This document shows, in pieces, positions 1 through 8,340 of a stretch of DNA of 33,825 nucleotides (its first letter is position 1; the number at the start of each line of letters is the position of its first letter). The notes under the pieces were generated by a model. It was not told where the DNA came from. It saw only the letters and a program-made list of their open reading frames with translations, and made no database searches. The stretch is from assembly GCA_964490895.1 (NCBI GenBank), contig CAZBEI010000014.1, positions 1 to 33,825 of the forward strand. The letters are read 5' to 3'. The position numbers and the translations under genes are program-made. This DNA comes from JACRAO01 sp964490895. GTDB lineage: Bacteria > Bdellovibrionota > UBA1018.

Positions 1-80
1 TTGCCTTTAACCTCAGGCAAAGCATCCGCAAACCCACTCTGGCTTAAAAGAACTGAACACAAAAGAATTAGTTTTTTCAT
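1..80 (-). CDS. Exported protein, N-terminal fragment (runs off left edge)
   Basis: Only the first 26 codons lie in the window, read leftward from an ATG at 80-78. They form a clear signal peptide: two lysines after Met, a hydrophobic core (LILLCSVLL), then a cleavage-like GFA|DA. A purine-rich AAGGGGGG lies just upstream of the ATG. A possible promoter on the same strand is TTGACA (139-134), a 17-bp spacer and a poor -10 (TCAAAA). The mature protein is outside the window, so no function can be given. The nrdJ gene is upstream on the same strand, about 150 bp away. Confidence 0.6.
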   Translation of the reverse strand, partial: MKKLILLCSVLLSQSGFADALPEVKG

Positions 81-156
81 ATCCCCCCCTTGTCTGACAA
101 GCTAGGCGTGTTTTGACACGCACCGGCTTGTCATGTCAAATAGATTTTGGTGCAAG

Positions 157-178
157 TTACTTCCGGCGCAGGAAGTAA
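157..178. promoter_or_regulatory. Inverted repeat between nrdJ and the exported gene
   Basis: TTACTTCC and GGAAGTAA form perfect 8-bp arms around a 6-nt loop (GGCGCA). It lies just past the nrdJ stop codon. It has no T-run on either side, so it is a poor intrinsic terminator; an operator or RNA 3'-end hairpin is possible. A second short palindrome, CTTGTC-T-GACAAG, lies at 89-101 in the leader of the exported gene. Confidence 0.35.
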
Positions 179-231
179 GTGGAGAAAAAACCTCAGACAT
201 CTAAGAGCGCAGGGCTGGTTTGAACTCACCC

Positions 232-1845
232 CTAACAATTTGTACAAATCTCTTTCGCCTCAAGCACCTGTGTGCTTCTACTCCTGTCTCGATAAACAGT
301 AATCCCCTTGCAGCCTTTTTCGTAGGCCAGTAAGTACGCTTTGCGGATCACTTCGGTGGTTGCGCTTTGGGGTAAATTGATGGTCTTCGAAACTCCGCTG
401 TCTGAGTGCCGCTGAAAAGCGGCCTGTGTTTCGATGTGGCTTTCGACAGAAACATCCTGCGCAGTTCTCCAGGCTTTCCCTTTTTGTAACAAAGAATGCG
501 TTTCTACCAACTTCTCTCCCGACAAAACATTGCGGAAATAGCTTTCAGAAAAAATAGGCTCAATCCCACTTGAGCATCCTGCAATAATGCTAATGGTCCC
601 AGTCGGCGCAACCGTGCTTAGAGTTGCATTTCGCAAAGGAGCATCGCCTTTTTTATGCCAGCGAGACCCCTTCCAGTTTGGAAAAGGACCCCTGATTTTT
701 GCCAGCGCTGCCGATGCTTCTTTGGCTATACCATCTAAAAAGGTCATTGCCTTTTCTGCAAACAAAAATGCCTCGGGAGCATCATAAGGAAGATTGAGTG
801 CCAAAAGTGCGTCTGCATATCCCATCACCCCCAGCCCTATTTTTCGATTTTTGAGCGTGATTGCACGAGACTCTGGCACAGGAAACGCGTTGATATCAAT
901 AACGTTGTCTAAAAACCTCACCGCCACCCCAATGTCTTTTCGAAACAATTGCCAATCAAACTCTCCCTGCATCACATAGGAGCCTAAATTCAGAGAGCCT
1001 AAATTACAAGACTCATAGGGAAGCAGGGGCTGTTCGCCGCATGGATTGGTGCTCTCAATCTCTCCTTCGTTTGGCGTGGGATTAAATTTATTGATTTGAT
1101 CTAAAAATACCAAACCCGGATCTCCACACTCCCATGCAGCCTCACACATGCGGTCAAAAAGTTGGTCCGCGTTTGTCTTTCGAACTCTCTTTTTAGTGGC
1201 CGGATCTTTTAATTCAAAATGCTCTTTTTTTTTCACTGCATCCATAAACTTACGCGTGATGCCCACTGAAATATTAAAATTGGTAAGTGATTTTTGGTCG
1301 CGCTTTGAATTGATAAATTCTAGGATATCCGGATGATCTACACGCAAAACTGCCATATTTGCGCCCCTGCGAACTCCTCCTTGTTTGATCGTCTCTGTGG
1401 CCTGATCGTAGATCTTCATAAATGAAACGGGGCCACTTGCAATGCCACGCGTGGCTTTTACAAAACTTCCGGCTGGCCGCAGCCTAGAAAAAGAAAATCC
1501 AGTCCCTCCTCCAGATTGATGAATTTTTGCAGCCTGCTTTAGCGTCTCAAAAATCCCATCCAAGGAGTCCTCAATGGGAAGCACATAGCAGGCCGAAAGC
1601 TGTCCTGCTTTTTTGCCTGCGTTGATCAAAGTTGGGGTGTTGGGGAGAAAGCGCAACGAGGCCATGATTTCAAAAAATCTTTTCCCCCATTGTGAGCGGT
1701 CTTTTTTTTCAGAGGCACAAACAGCCTTTGCCACACGCCTAAAAAGCTGCTCTGGGGTTTCTAAAAGTTTCCCTTGTGCATTTCTCGAGAGGTATCTCTT
1801 TTCTAAGACGATTTGAGCGTTTTTTGTCAATGCAACTTTACTCAT
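232..1845 (-). CDS. nrdJ: Class II (adenosylcobalamin-dependent) ribonucleotide reductase
   Basis: Reduces ribonucleotides to deoxyribonucleotides using a cobalamin-derived radical, so it needs neither oxygen nor a separate radical subunit. Counting from MSKVALTK (537 aa), the redox and catalytic cysteines are visible: Cys86 in SACYVLPI, the thiyl Cys269 with Asn267 and Glu271 in NPCGEQPL, and Cys280 in SCNLGSLNL. The phosphate-binding PTGTISIIAGCSSG loop is also present. The protein ends with C-x-x-C (CTNC), the usual shuttle pair. There is no N-terminal ATP-cone, so activity-level allosteric control is not expected. The frame is open 23 codons further upstream, but ATG at 1845 fits the family N-terminus and has AAAGAG upstream. 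A B12-dependent mutase lies about 3 kb away. Confidence 0.93.
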   Translation of the reverse strand: MSKVALTKNAQIVLEKRYLSRNAQGKLLETPEQLFRRVAKAVCASEKKDRSQWGKRFFEIMASLRFLPNTPTLINAGKKAGQLSACYVLPIEDSLDGIFETLKQAAKIHQSGGGTGFSFSRLRPAGSFVKATRGIASGPVSFMKIYDQATETIKQGGVRRGANMAVLRVDHPDILEFINSKRDQKSLTNFNISVGITRKFMDAVKKKEHFELKDPATKKRVRKTNADQLFDRMCEAAWECGDPGLVFLDQINKFNPTPNEGEIESTNPCGEQPLLPYESCNLGSLNLGSYVMQGEFDWQLFRKDIGVAVRFLDNVIDINAFPVPESRAITLKNRKIGLGVMGYADALLALNLPYDAPEAFLFAEKAMTFLDGIAKEASAALAKIRGPFPNWKGSRWHKKGDAPLRNATLSTVAPTGTISIIAGCSSGIEPIFSESYFRNVLSGEKLVETHSLLQKGKAWRTAQDVSVESHIETQAAFQRHSDSGVSKTINLPQSATTEVIRKAYLLAYEKGCKGITVYRDRSRSTQVLEAKEICTNC

Positions 1846-1914
1846 GCTTGTCTCTTTATACACCCTTGACACGCCCTTGACACAGAAAGATCCGCTCGCT
1901 AGGTTCACGTACAA
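1846..1914. promoter_or_regulatory. Divergent promoter region between nrdJ and aldehyde dehydrogenase
   Basis: The 69-bp spacer contains two direct copies of CCCTTGACAC, giving TTGACA hexamers at 1866-1871 and 1877-1882 on the + strand, 11 bp (one helical turn) apart. On the minus strand a TATAAA (1861-1856) lies just upstream of nrdJ. The duplicated element could be a regulator site controlling both genes or two overlapping -35 boxes. No riboswitch-like cobalamin box was seen. Confidence 0.35.
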
Positions 1915-3471
1915 ATGGCTACCCTGATTTCAAAAAACCCAGGCACAGGAGAAATCCTAAAAGAACTACAAACAACACCCCCAGAGGCCCTCGGCAAAAT
2001 TTTTACTCAAGCCGATGCCGCACAAAAACTTTGGGCTGCAACACCCGCCGCCGAGCGAGCGCATGTTTTGCTCCGCCTTCGTGAGACGTTATTAGATCAA
2101 GTCGATGAGACCACTGAACTCATCTCTCAAGAAAACGGAAAGCCTAAATTCGAAGCCATGGTCAATGAGCTCTTACCCTGTGTAGATCACCTCACTTTCT
2201 TTGCCAAAAAAGGCCCCAAAGTTTTGCGCAATAAAAAAATCCCCCTTTCTCTGATGAAACATCGAACGAGCCGTCTGGAGTATTGGCCTCTGGGTGTGGT
2301 TGTCATTATTTCTCCGTGGAACTATCCTTTTTTACTCCCCTTTGGCGAAATCGTCATGGCGCTCATTACAGGCAACGCGGTGGTTTTTAAACCCAGCGAA
2401 ATCACGCCTTTGGTTGGCCTCAAAATTCAATCTCTCATCGACGAGTCCGGCTTTCCAGAACACTTGGTTCAGACCGTGGTTGGAGACGGCACACTCGGGG
2501 CTGCGCTTATACAACAAAAACCAGCAAAAATTTTCTTTACAGGAAGTGTCGCCACCGGAAAAAAAATCATGTCCGCTGCTGCAGAACACCTCATCCCAGT
2601 CAACTTAGAGCTTGGCGGAAAAGACGCGATGATCGTCTTGCCAGATGCGGATTTAGATTTTGCTTCAAGCGCTGCCCTCTGGGGGGGCTTTAGCAATTCT
2701 GGACAAGTCTGTGCCTCTGTCGAAAGGATCTTGCTACACGAAAAAATCTCTGAACCCTTTTTAGCTCTACTTAAAGAGAAAATTTCGAAACTCAGACAGG
2801 GTTACTCCCTAGACCAAAAAAAGGACTTAGGTGTGATCACTTTTGAAAAGCAGAAACAAGTTTATAAAAATCACATTGAAGAAGCCAAAACACGGGGTGC
2901 TACTTTTGTGTCTGGCGGCACTTTTTCGGAAGACCAAACCTACTTACAACCCACCGTCGTCACAGGTTCGAACATCGAAGATCTAAAAATTTATAACGAA
3001 GAGACTTTTGGCCCCGTTGTGGCCGTAACCACTTTTAGAAATATCCAAGAGGCCGTGGCAAAAGCCAATAAAAGCCGATATGGCCTGCTGGCCAGCGTGA
3101 TCACCAAAGATCAGCGCCTTGGCGAAGAAGTGGCCAGGCAACTTCAGGTGGGCACCGTGACTCTCAACGAGGTCACCTACACGGCGGGCTTAGCAGAAAC
3201 CCCCTGGGGCGGCGTCAAAGAAAGTGGCTTTGGGAGAACCCATTCGGAGATTGGGCTGCTCGAATTTGTCAACATACGCCACATCCACATGTCAAAAAGC
3301 CGGTTTCTAGTTTTCAAATCTCCCTGGTGGTTTCCATACACTGACTTTCAGTTCCAAGCCTTTCGTAAGTTTTTCGAACTTTATCGCAGGAGCTGGTGGG
3401 ACAAACTCAAGGCTCTCCCTGACTTTTTATGGAACTTTTTGAAGTTCATTAAGAACGAACCGAGACTTTGA
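1915..3471 (+). CDS. NAD(P)-dependent aldehyde dehydrogenase
   Basis: A 518-aa member of the aldehyde dehydrogenase superfamily, which oxidises aldehydes to acids. All key residues are present: the oxyanion Asn136 in SPWNYP, the cofactor Lys159 in FKPSE, the FFTGS loop (207-211), general base Glu232 in LELGGKDA, nucleophile Cys266 in GQVCAS, and Glu363 in EETFGPVV. A C-terminal extension of about 50 residues rich in Trp, Phe and basic residues follows the catalytic domain, reminiscent of membrane-associating tails of fatty-aldehyde dehydrogenases. The ribosome site upstream of the ATG is weak. The gene diverges from nrdJ and is followed closely by an unrelated exported protein. The substrate cannot be deduced; semialdehyde, aromatic and fatty-aldehyde enzymes share these motifs. 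Confidence 0.88.
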   Translation: MATLISKNPGTGEILKELQTTPPEALGKIFTQADAAQKLWAATPAAERAHVLLRLRETLLDQVDETTELISQENGKPKFEAMVNELLPCVDHLTFFAKKGPKVLRNKKIPLSLMKHRTSRLEYWPLGVVVIISPWNYPFLLPFGEIVMALITGNAVVFKPSEITPLVGLKIQSLIDESGFPEHLVQTVVGDGTLGAALIQQKPAKIFFTGSVATGKKIMSAAAEHLIPVNLELGGKDAMIVLPDADLDFASSAALWGGFSNSGQVCASVERILLHEKISEPFLALLKEKISKLRQGYSLDQKKDLGVITFEKQKQVYKNHIEEAKTRGATFVSGGTFSEDQTYLQPTVVTGSNIEDLKIYNEETFGPVVAVTTFRNIQEAVAKANKSRYGLLASVITKDQRLGEEVARQLQVGTVTLNEVTYTAGLAETPWGGVKESGFGRTHSEIGLLEFVNIRHIHMSKSRFLVFKSPWWFPYTDFQFQAFRKFFELYRRSWWDKLKALPDFLWNFLKFIKNEPRL

Positions 3472-3504
3472 ATAAAGTGACATAATGTGTTATGGTGAGC
3501 AACC

Positions 3505-4983
3505 GTGTGTGTGTATAAAAGAATATTTTTCTTGTCCTTTTTATTGCTGGCGATAGCTCTCCCAGGCCACTCCTCATTGGCTGACACAAAAAAACTGCTA
3601 GCCGCTGTCACGGGGCTCTGTGCTCGTCTTTTGGGAGGCAACCAGACCCCTGTTGTTTCTCTCAGTTTGGGTGATTTTTTAACCCGCTATCGAACAGACA
3701 CTCTACCCGAGGCATTTTCTGTTAATCCAACCCCAACAAATGAGGTGGTCTCCTTTTTGTACACCCCAGACGGAGACACTCAGCCCAAATACATCTATGG
3801 AAGAGTGCTTCGAGTAAAAGCAATTGGCGGGGGGGGCCATGAAATTCATTTTTTATCTTTTTTGGAACGCACAACTGTGACAATCAAAATCAATGCTGAT
3901 CAGATTTTAGACCGCACTTATCAAGATAAAAATACGAGAGAGATTTTTTTAGAAGCCCTCACGCCGGCGAAAGGAAAGCGCACTTCTTTTGTGAGACTAG
4001 CCCACTATGCTTCTGGAAAGAAAGAACAGGTGGAAGGGCGACTGATCACTATTACAACCCATGCGCAGGGGACATGTGACATTGTGCTAGAGGACAATCT
4101 CAAGCGACAGATCAAAATCAATTTAAACATGATCGATCTCAGCTTTCGTGAAATACACGACATCGTTGATCGCACGCTCACGCCACAAGAATCAGCTATT
4201 CGCAATCAACTCATTTCCGCAAAAGATAAAAAATTAGAGGTCTCATTTCGTGCGCTTGCTCCCTTCCCACCAGAACGGGGCTACCAAGGACTATTTGGTT
4301 TTATAGGTGATATTCAGGTCGGCACCGATGGAGATTATTATGTCTATTTAAGAAACTCGCCAGACCCCAAAGAGTCGCAGCCTAGGATTTTTCCTCTCAG
4401 ACACATCGATCTTGACTCTCTTTCTTTGGGGCCTATTATAAAAACAAAGTACGAAGACGAAGTTCAAAGCTTCAACACATTTCAAACTGCTTACAAAGAA
4501 AAGCTTCCTGTTGTATTTGGCATTCAAACCCAACGAGGCGCCTGGAGCAGCGTCCGTATTCTCCAGGGGCGCATTCAAGACATTCGTGGCTATAACCAAA
4601 GCACTATTTTGAGAATAACCTTGGACTCCGGGCAAGTGATCAGTGTTTATATGTCCCAGATTGTCCATGAGTTTGTAAAAATACTTTCAATCATAAAAGA
4701 AGCTCCCCGCTCTGACATAGAAGATACGCTTTTAATAAAGCTTCGTGACGCTCAAAAACACAACGCACAAATTTCGCTCAAACCCCACGGACTAGACAAC
4801 GAAGAACTCGTTACGGGAACAATCGACTCTCTTGAGCTTGGCGTCAATGGTGTTTATTGGTTCGAAGTAAAATTACTACACTCAGACGTGGTCTTACGTT
4901 TTAGACTCAACCACTCTAAGCTCTACTCGCAGGAAATCGAGTTCCCAGACGAATCAGCACCCCTAGACACACCAGCACCCTAG
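3505..4983 (+). CDS. Exported protein of unknown function with five beta-rich repeats
   Basis: 492 aa, family not recognised. A signal peptide covers about residues 1-26 (hydrophobic FFLSFLLLAIAL, cleavage-like SLA|DT). The rest contains five diverged modules, each opening with a G-x-hydrophobic strand and closing about 35 residues later with an Ile/Leu turn: GRVLRVKA (99), GRLITITT (178), GFIGDIQV (265), GRIQDIRG (355) and GTIDSLEL (438), spaced 79-90 residues apart. The start is GTG at 3505 with GGTGAG five bases upstream; an in-frame GTG at 3511 is an alternative. A tract of eight G (3829-3836) lies in module one. It is probably periplasmic or surface located; a ligand- or wall-binding role is only inference. 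No close operon partner. Confidence 0.6.
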   Translation: MCVYKRIFFLSFLLLAIALPGHSSLADTKKLLAAVTGLCARLLGGNQTPVVSLSLGDFLTRYRTDTLPEAFSVNPTPTNEVVSFLYTPDGDTQPKYIYGRVLRVKAIGGGGHEIHFLSFLERTTVTIKINADQILDRTYQDKNTREIFLEALTPAKGKRTSFVRLAHYASGKKEQVEGRLITITTHAQGTCDIVLEDNLKRQIKINLNMIDLSFREIHDIVDRTLTPQESAIRNQLISAKDKKLEVSFRALAPFPPERGYQGLFGFIGDIQVGTDGDYYVYLRNSPDPKESQPRIFPLRHIDLDSLSLGPIIKTKYEDEVQSFNTFQTAYKEKLPVVFGIQTQRGAWSSVRILQGRIQDIRGYNQSTILRITLDSGQVISVYMSQIVHEFVKILSIIKEAPRSDIEDTLLIKLRDAQKHNAQISLKPHGLDNEELVTGTIDSLELGVNGVYWFEVKLLHSDVVLRFRLNHSKLYSQEIEFPDESAPLDTPAP

Positions 4984-5003
4984 AAACCCCAAAATCTCCC
5001 AAG

Positions 5004-5020
5004 GTTTTTCCGGTAAAAAC
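5004..5020. terminator. Weak hairpin between convergent genes
   Basis: GTTTTT and AAAAAC form 6-bp arms around a 5-nt loop in the 80-bp gap between the exported repeat protein and the mutase small subunit, which converge here. The A/T-rich arms with flanking A/T runs could serve as a bidirectional terminator, but the stem is weak. Confidence 0.25.
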
Positions 5021-5063
5021 ACGCTGACTTCTCCCAAAGGACTACTAAGTCGAGACAATGCAT

Positions 5064-5462
5064 TTAGCTGCGCGAAGGAGCATTTTTTTTAATGTATTCG
5101 ACCACGTCTTTTAGGCTTGCTCCAGGAGTAAACACCATGTGGACTCCTTTTTTTTTCAATTCAATTATGTCTTCGTCTGGAACAATTCCTCCCACCACAA
5201 ACAAAACGTCTTCTAAACCCTTTTTTTTGACGCCTTCGATGATCTCGGGCACGAGCACATTGTGTGCACCCGATAAAATACTAAGCCCGATGACCTGAAC
5301 ATCTTCTTGAATAGCTGCATTGATCACCATGTCTGGGGTTTGATGGAGGCCGGTATAGATGACTTCGAACCCCGCATCTCTGAGAGCTCTCGCAATGACC
5401 TTTGCCCCTCGGTCATGTCCATCTAGTCCAGGCTTTGCAACAAGAACTCGAATTTTTTCCAT
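5064..5462 (-). CDS. icmB: B12-binding small subunit of acyl-CoA mutase (isobutyryl-CoA mutase type)
   Basis: A 132-aa cobalamin-binding domain that carries adenosylcobalamin for the large subunit encoded just upstream. It shows the base-off/His-on signature: DGHDRG (His is the lower cobalt ligand), SIL about 40 residues later, then VVGG. It starts at KIRVLVAKPGLDGHDRG, as usual for separate small subunits. ATG at 5462 is preferred over an upstream in-frame ATG because it follows the large-subunit stop by only 4 bp and is preceded by GAGGTG, giving translational coupling. Last gene of a five-gene leftward operon. The domain alone cannot distinguish methylmalonyl- from isobutyryl-CoA mutase; that call comes from the large subunit. 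Confidence 0.87.
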   Translation of the reverse strand: MEKIRVLVAKPGLDGHDRGAKVIARALRDAGFEVIYTGLHQTPDMVINAAIQEDVQVIGLSILSGAHNVLVPEIIEGVKKKGLEDVLFVVGGIVPDEDIIELKKKGVHMVFTPGASLKDVVEYIKKNAPSRS

Positions 5463-5466
5463 CACC

Positions 5467-7125
5467 TCAAAATCCTCCCGCGTCATTATAGACACCATAC
5501 ACTCCCCTTAAAGTATCGCAGACCTCTTGGAGAGTGGCGTACGCCTTGACGGCTTCGCCAATTGGGCCACAAAGATTTTGTCCAGATTGAGCAGTTTCTC
5601 TGACCTTTTGTAAAGTAGCCTCCCATGTTTTATGGGGTCTTTTTTTTCTCAGTGCTGCAAGTTTTTCGCACTGTTTTTTCTCAATGCTACGATCAATATA
5701 AAGCGTCTCAATGGTACGCGCTGAGTCGGTGTCTTGATACTTGTTTACCCCAACAATAATTTTTTCTTTTTTCTCAAGTTGCTTTTGGTAATGGTATGCA
5801 CTGTTTGCAATTTCTGCTTGAGGATAGCCTTTTTCGATGGCTTTGATCATCCCTCCCATGTCGTTTATTTTTCGGATGTATTCTAGGGCCTCTCTTTCAA
5901 CTTGGTTGGTGAGTGCCTCCATAAAATAGGATCCACCAAAAGGATCCACCACGTTTGCAACTCCGCTTTCTTCGGCAATAATTTGTTGGGTTCTGAGCGC
6001 GATCTTGACAGACCCATCTGTAGGCAAAGCATGCGTTTCGTCCATACTATTGGTGTGCAAAGACTGGGTACCCCCGAGCACCGCTGCCAAACCCTGAAGG
6101 GCTACCCTCACAATATTGTTATGGGGTTGCTGCGCTGTCAGCGAAACGCCCGCAGTTTGAGCGTGCGTTCTCAACATCCAAGATTTTGGATTTTGTGCTT
6201 TGTAAGTTTCTCTCATAAATTTCGCCCACATTCTTCGGGCCGCTCTAAATTTGGCAATCTCTTCGAAAAAATCATTATGGACATCAAAAAAGAAAGAAAG
6301 CCTCGGAGCAAAGTCGTCGATCTTAAGTCCTCGTTTTAAACTCTCATCCACATAAGTCAATCCATCTGCCAAAGTAAACGCCAATTCCTGAACCGCAGTC
6401 GCTCCTGCCTCACGAATATGATACCCACTGATGCTCACCGTGTTCCAGTTGGGATAGTGTTTCGTGCCATATTCAATGGTGTCTACCACTAATTTGACTG
6501 CTGGCTCTATCGGAAAAAGCCACTCTTTTTGGGCGCTGTATTCTTTCAAAATATCATTTTGAAGGGTTCCCCTCACCTTTTCCTTGGGAACTCCCTGTTT
6601 TTCTGCAACTGCAAAATACATCGCTAAAATGACAATGGCGGGTCCGTTGATTGTCATGGAGGTCGAAACTTCGCCAAGTGGAATTCCACGAAAAAGCTCC
6701 TCCATATCCTCCAACGAGGAAACAGCCACTCCACATTTTCCAACCTCGCCTTTTCCGCGGGGGCTGTCGGCATCGTACCCCATCAGAGTGGGCATATCAA
6801 AGGCTGTCGAAAGCCCCATCTGCCCTTGTTCTAATAAAAGCTTAAATCTTTTATTCGTGTCCTCTGCACCAGAAAACCCTGCAAACTGTCGCATCGTCCA
6901 AAGTTTGCCCCGATACATATTATGCTGAACCCCTCTGGTGTAGGGATATTCGCCTGGAAAATTTAAGTCCCTCAAATAATCCAATTTTTCTTTTTCTAAA
7001 TCAAGCGGGGTTGATAAAAGTGGAACTTCCATGTCGCTTAAGGTGGTAAATCGCTCCGGGCGCGTGGGGGCTTTTTCTACTTTTGCTTGCCACGTTTCTT
7101 TTTCTTTTTTTAACTTTTCTGTCAT
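5467..7125 (-). CDS. icmA: B12-dependent acyl-CoA mutase large subunit, isobutyryl-CoA mutase residues
   Basis: The 552-aa TIM-barrel substrate-binding subunit of a two-part carbon-skeleton mutase. It has the family segments TRGVQHNMYRGKLWTMRQ, AFDMPTLMGYDADSPR and GGTQSLHTNSMDE. It would normally be labelled methylmalonyl-CoA mutase, but the substrate-reading residues differ. Methylmalonyl enzymes have Tyr89 and Arg207 to bind the substrate carboxylate; here they are Phe81 (MRQFAGFS) and Gln199 (SAQKEWLF), exactly the pair of isobutyryl-CoA mutase (Phe80/Gln198 in Streptomyces). The C-terminus (VYNDAGGF) and the SAQKEWLF block also resemble IcmA. The predicted reaction is n-butyryl-CoA to isobutyryl-CoA. 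ATG lies one base after the acyl-CoA dehydrogenase stop. No MeaB/MeaI-type GTPase chaperone is in the window. Confidence 0.85.
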   Translation of the reverse strand: MTEKLKKEKETWQAKVEKAPTRPERFTTLSDMEVPLLSTPLDLEKEKLDYLRDLNFPGEYPYTRGVQHNMYRGKLWTMRQFAGFSGAEDTNKRFKLLLEQGQMGLSTAFDMPTLMGYDADSPRGKGEVGKCGVAVSSLEDMEELFRGIPLGEVSTSMTINGPAIVILAMYFAVAEKQGVPKEKVRGTLQNDILKEYSAQKEWLFPIEPAVKLVVDTIEYGTKHYPNWNTVSISGYHIREAGATAVQELAFTLADGLTYVDESLKRGLKIDDFAPRLSFFFDVHNDFFEEIAKFRAARRMWAKFMRETYKAQNPKSWMLRTHAQTAGVSLTAQQPHNNIVRVALQGLAAVLGGTQSLHTNSMDETHALPTDGSVKIALRTQQIIAEESGVANVVDPFGGSYFMEALTNQVEREALEYIRKINDMGGMIKAIEKGYPQAEIANSAYHYQKQLEKKEKIIVGVNKYQDTDSARTIETLYIDRSIEKKQCEKLAALRKKRPHKTWEATLQKVRETAQSGQNLCGPIGEAVKAYATLQEVCDTLRGVYGVYNDAGGF

Positions 7126-7126
7126 T

Positions 7127-8278
7127 TTATAACCCGAGCTCTAGTGCAGCAATCACCAATTTTTGGATCTCTGATGTGCCTTCGTATATTTCGGTGACTT
7201 TTGCATCTCGAAAGTTTCTTTCTACAACATATTCCTTTGTATATCCATACCCCCCGTGGACCTGAATGGCTTTTGTGGTGACCCACATCGCTGTTTCGGA
7301 TGCAAAAAGTTTAGCCATGGCACCTTCCTTTGTAAACTTAACACCTTCGTCTTTTAATTTTGCCGCATGCCACGTCAAGAGCCGCGAGGCCTGAATCCGT
7401 GTTGCCATCTCAGCGATCATAAACTGAATGGCTTGGAGTTTTGCAATCGGTGCCCCAAACTGTTCCCGCTCTAGGGCAAATTTTTTCGATGCCTCAAGTG
7501 CACACCTCGCAATTCCAAGTGCCTGTGCCGCTATTCCAATTCGACCTCCATCTAAGCTAGTGAGGGCTACCTTAAATCCCTGTCCCTCTTTCCCTAAAAG
7601 TCCTTTTTGCGGCACAAAAACATCATCAAAAAAAAGCTGTGCCGTAGAGGATGCCGTAATTCCGAGCTTGTCTTCTAATTTCGAAACCTGAAAGCCTTTC
7701 GCTTTTGTGTCCACGATAAAGGCACAAATTGTCTTGTGCCTCTGGGTGTGATCTAACGTTGCAAATAAAATGCAGAGATCAGCCTCTTTTCCGTTGGTGA
7801 TCCAATTTTTCGTGCCCCGTATTTTATATCCCCCCTCAGTCTTAAGGGCTTGACACTTGAGTCCGGCTGGGTCTGATCCATGTCCGGGTTCAGAGAGCGC
7901 AAAACAACCCAATTTTTTTCCCTGAGCTAAAGGAATTAAAAATTCTTTTTTCTGCTCTTCTGTCCCAAAGGTGTGAAGAGGGGAACAGACCAGAGAATTG
8001 TTGACAGATAAAATAACTCCTGTGGACGCGCATGCTGCAGAAATTTCTTCTATGGCCATCGCATAGGAAACCGAATCAATGCCCGCACCTCCAAAATCCT
8101 CAGGCACCATCATCCCCATCAAACCCATTTCGGAAAGTTTTTGAATGGTCTCCTTTGGGAACTCTCCTGTTTGATCGTTGGCCTTGGCTCTCGGGGCGAT
8201 TTCGTTTTGAGCAAACTCCCGAATTTGCTCAAGCAAAAGTTTTTTGGATGCATCCATCTCTGGCCAATGATTCGTCAT
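7127..8278 (-). CDS. Acyl-CoA dehydrogenase (short-chain / butyryl-CoA type)
   Basis: A 383-aa FAD enzyme that interconverts acyl-CoA and trans-2-enoyl-CoA, passing electrons to ETF. It shows the signature CFALSEPGHGSDPAG, the WITNG flavin segment, GGRIGIAAQALGIA, and the catalytic base Glu366 in EIYEGTSEIQ, the position used by short-chain and bacterial butyryl-CoA dehydrogenases. Length is typical. The ATG at 8278 has AAGGA at good spacing, within a duplicated 12-bp unit. It sits between an enoyl-CoA hydratase and the mutase, which supports a C4 (crotonyl/butyryl-CoA) or branched short-chain substrate. No etfAB genes are in the window, so its electron partner is elsewhere. Confidence 0.9.
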   Translation of the reverse strand: MTNHWPEMDASKKLLLEQIREFAQNEIAPRAKANDQTGEFPKETIQKLSEMGLMGMMVPEDFGGAGIDSVSYAMAIEEISAACASTGVILSVNNSLVCSPLHTFGTEEQKKEFLIPLAQGKKLGCFALSEPGHGSDPAGLKCQALKTEGGYKIRGTKNWITNGKEADLCILFATLDHTQRHKTICAFIVDTKAKGFQVSKLEDKLGITASSTAQLFFDDVFVPQKGLLGKEGQGFKVALTSLDGGRIGIAAQALGIARCALEASKKFALEREQFGAPIAKLQAIQFMIAEMATRIQASRLLTWHAAKLKDEGVKFTKEGAMAKLFASETAMWVTTKAIQVHGGYGYTKEYVVERNFRDAKVTEIYEGTSEIQKLVIAALELGL

Positions 8279-8279
8279 T

Positions 8280-8315
8280 TTATCGTCCTTGTTATCGTCC
8301 TTGTTATTGTCTTGA
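8280..8315 (-). repeat. Tandem 12-bp repeat carrying the ribosome binding site
   Basis: On the minus strand the unit CAAGGACGATAA occurs twice perfectly (8303-8292 and 8291-8280) plus a degenerate third copy (8315-8304), immediately before the acyl-CoA dehydrogenase ATG. Each perfect copy carries AAGGA, so the gene has a duplicated Shine-Dalgarno sequence. Slippage here could alter translation efficiency. Confidence 0.6.
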
Positions 8316-8340
8316 TCATCATCCTGGTTATCAACCTTGG

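Noticed and set aside
1846..1914. Cobalamin riboswitch upstream of nrdJ
   Set aside because: The spacer is only 69 bp and lacks a B12-box-like sequence.
5902..6339. 145-codon plus-strand frame within the mutase gene
   Set aside because: Antisense shadow of the strongly conserved mutase large subunit.
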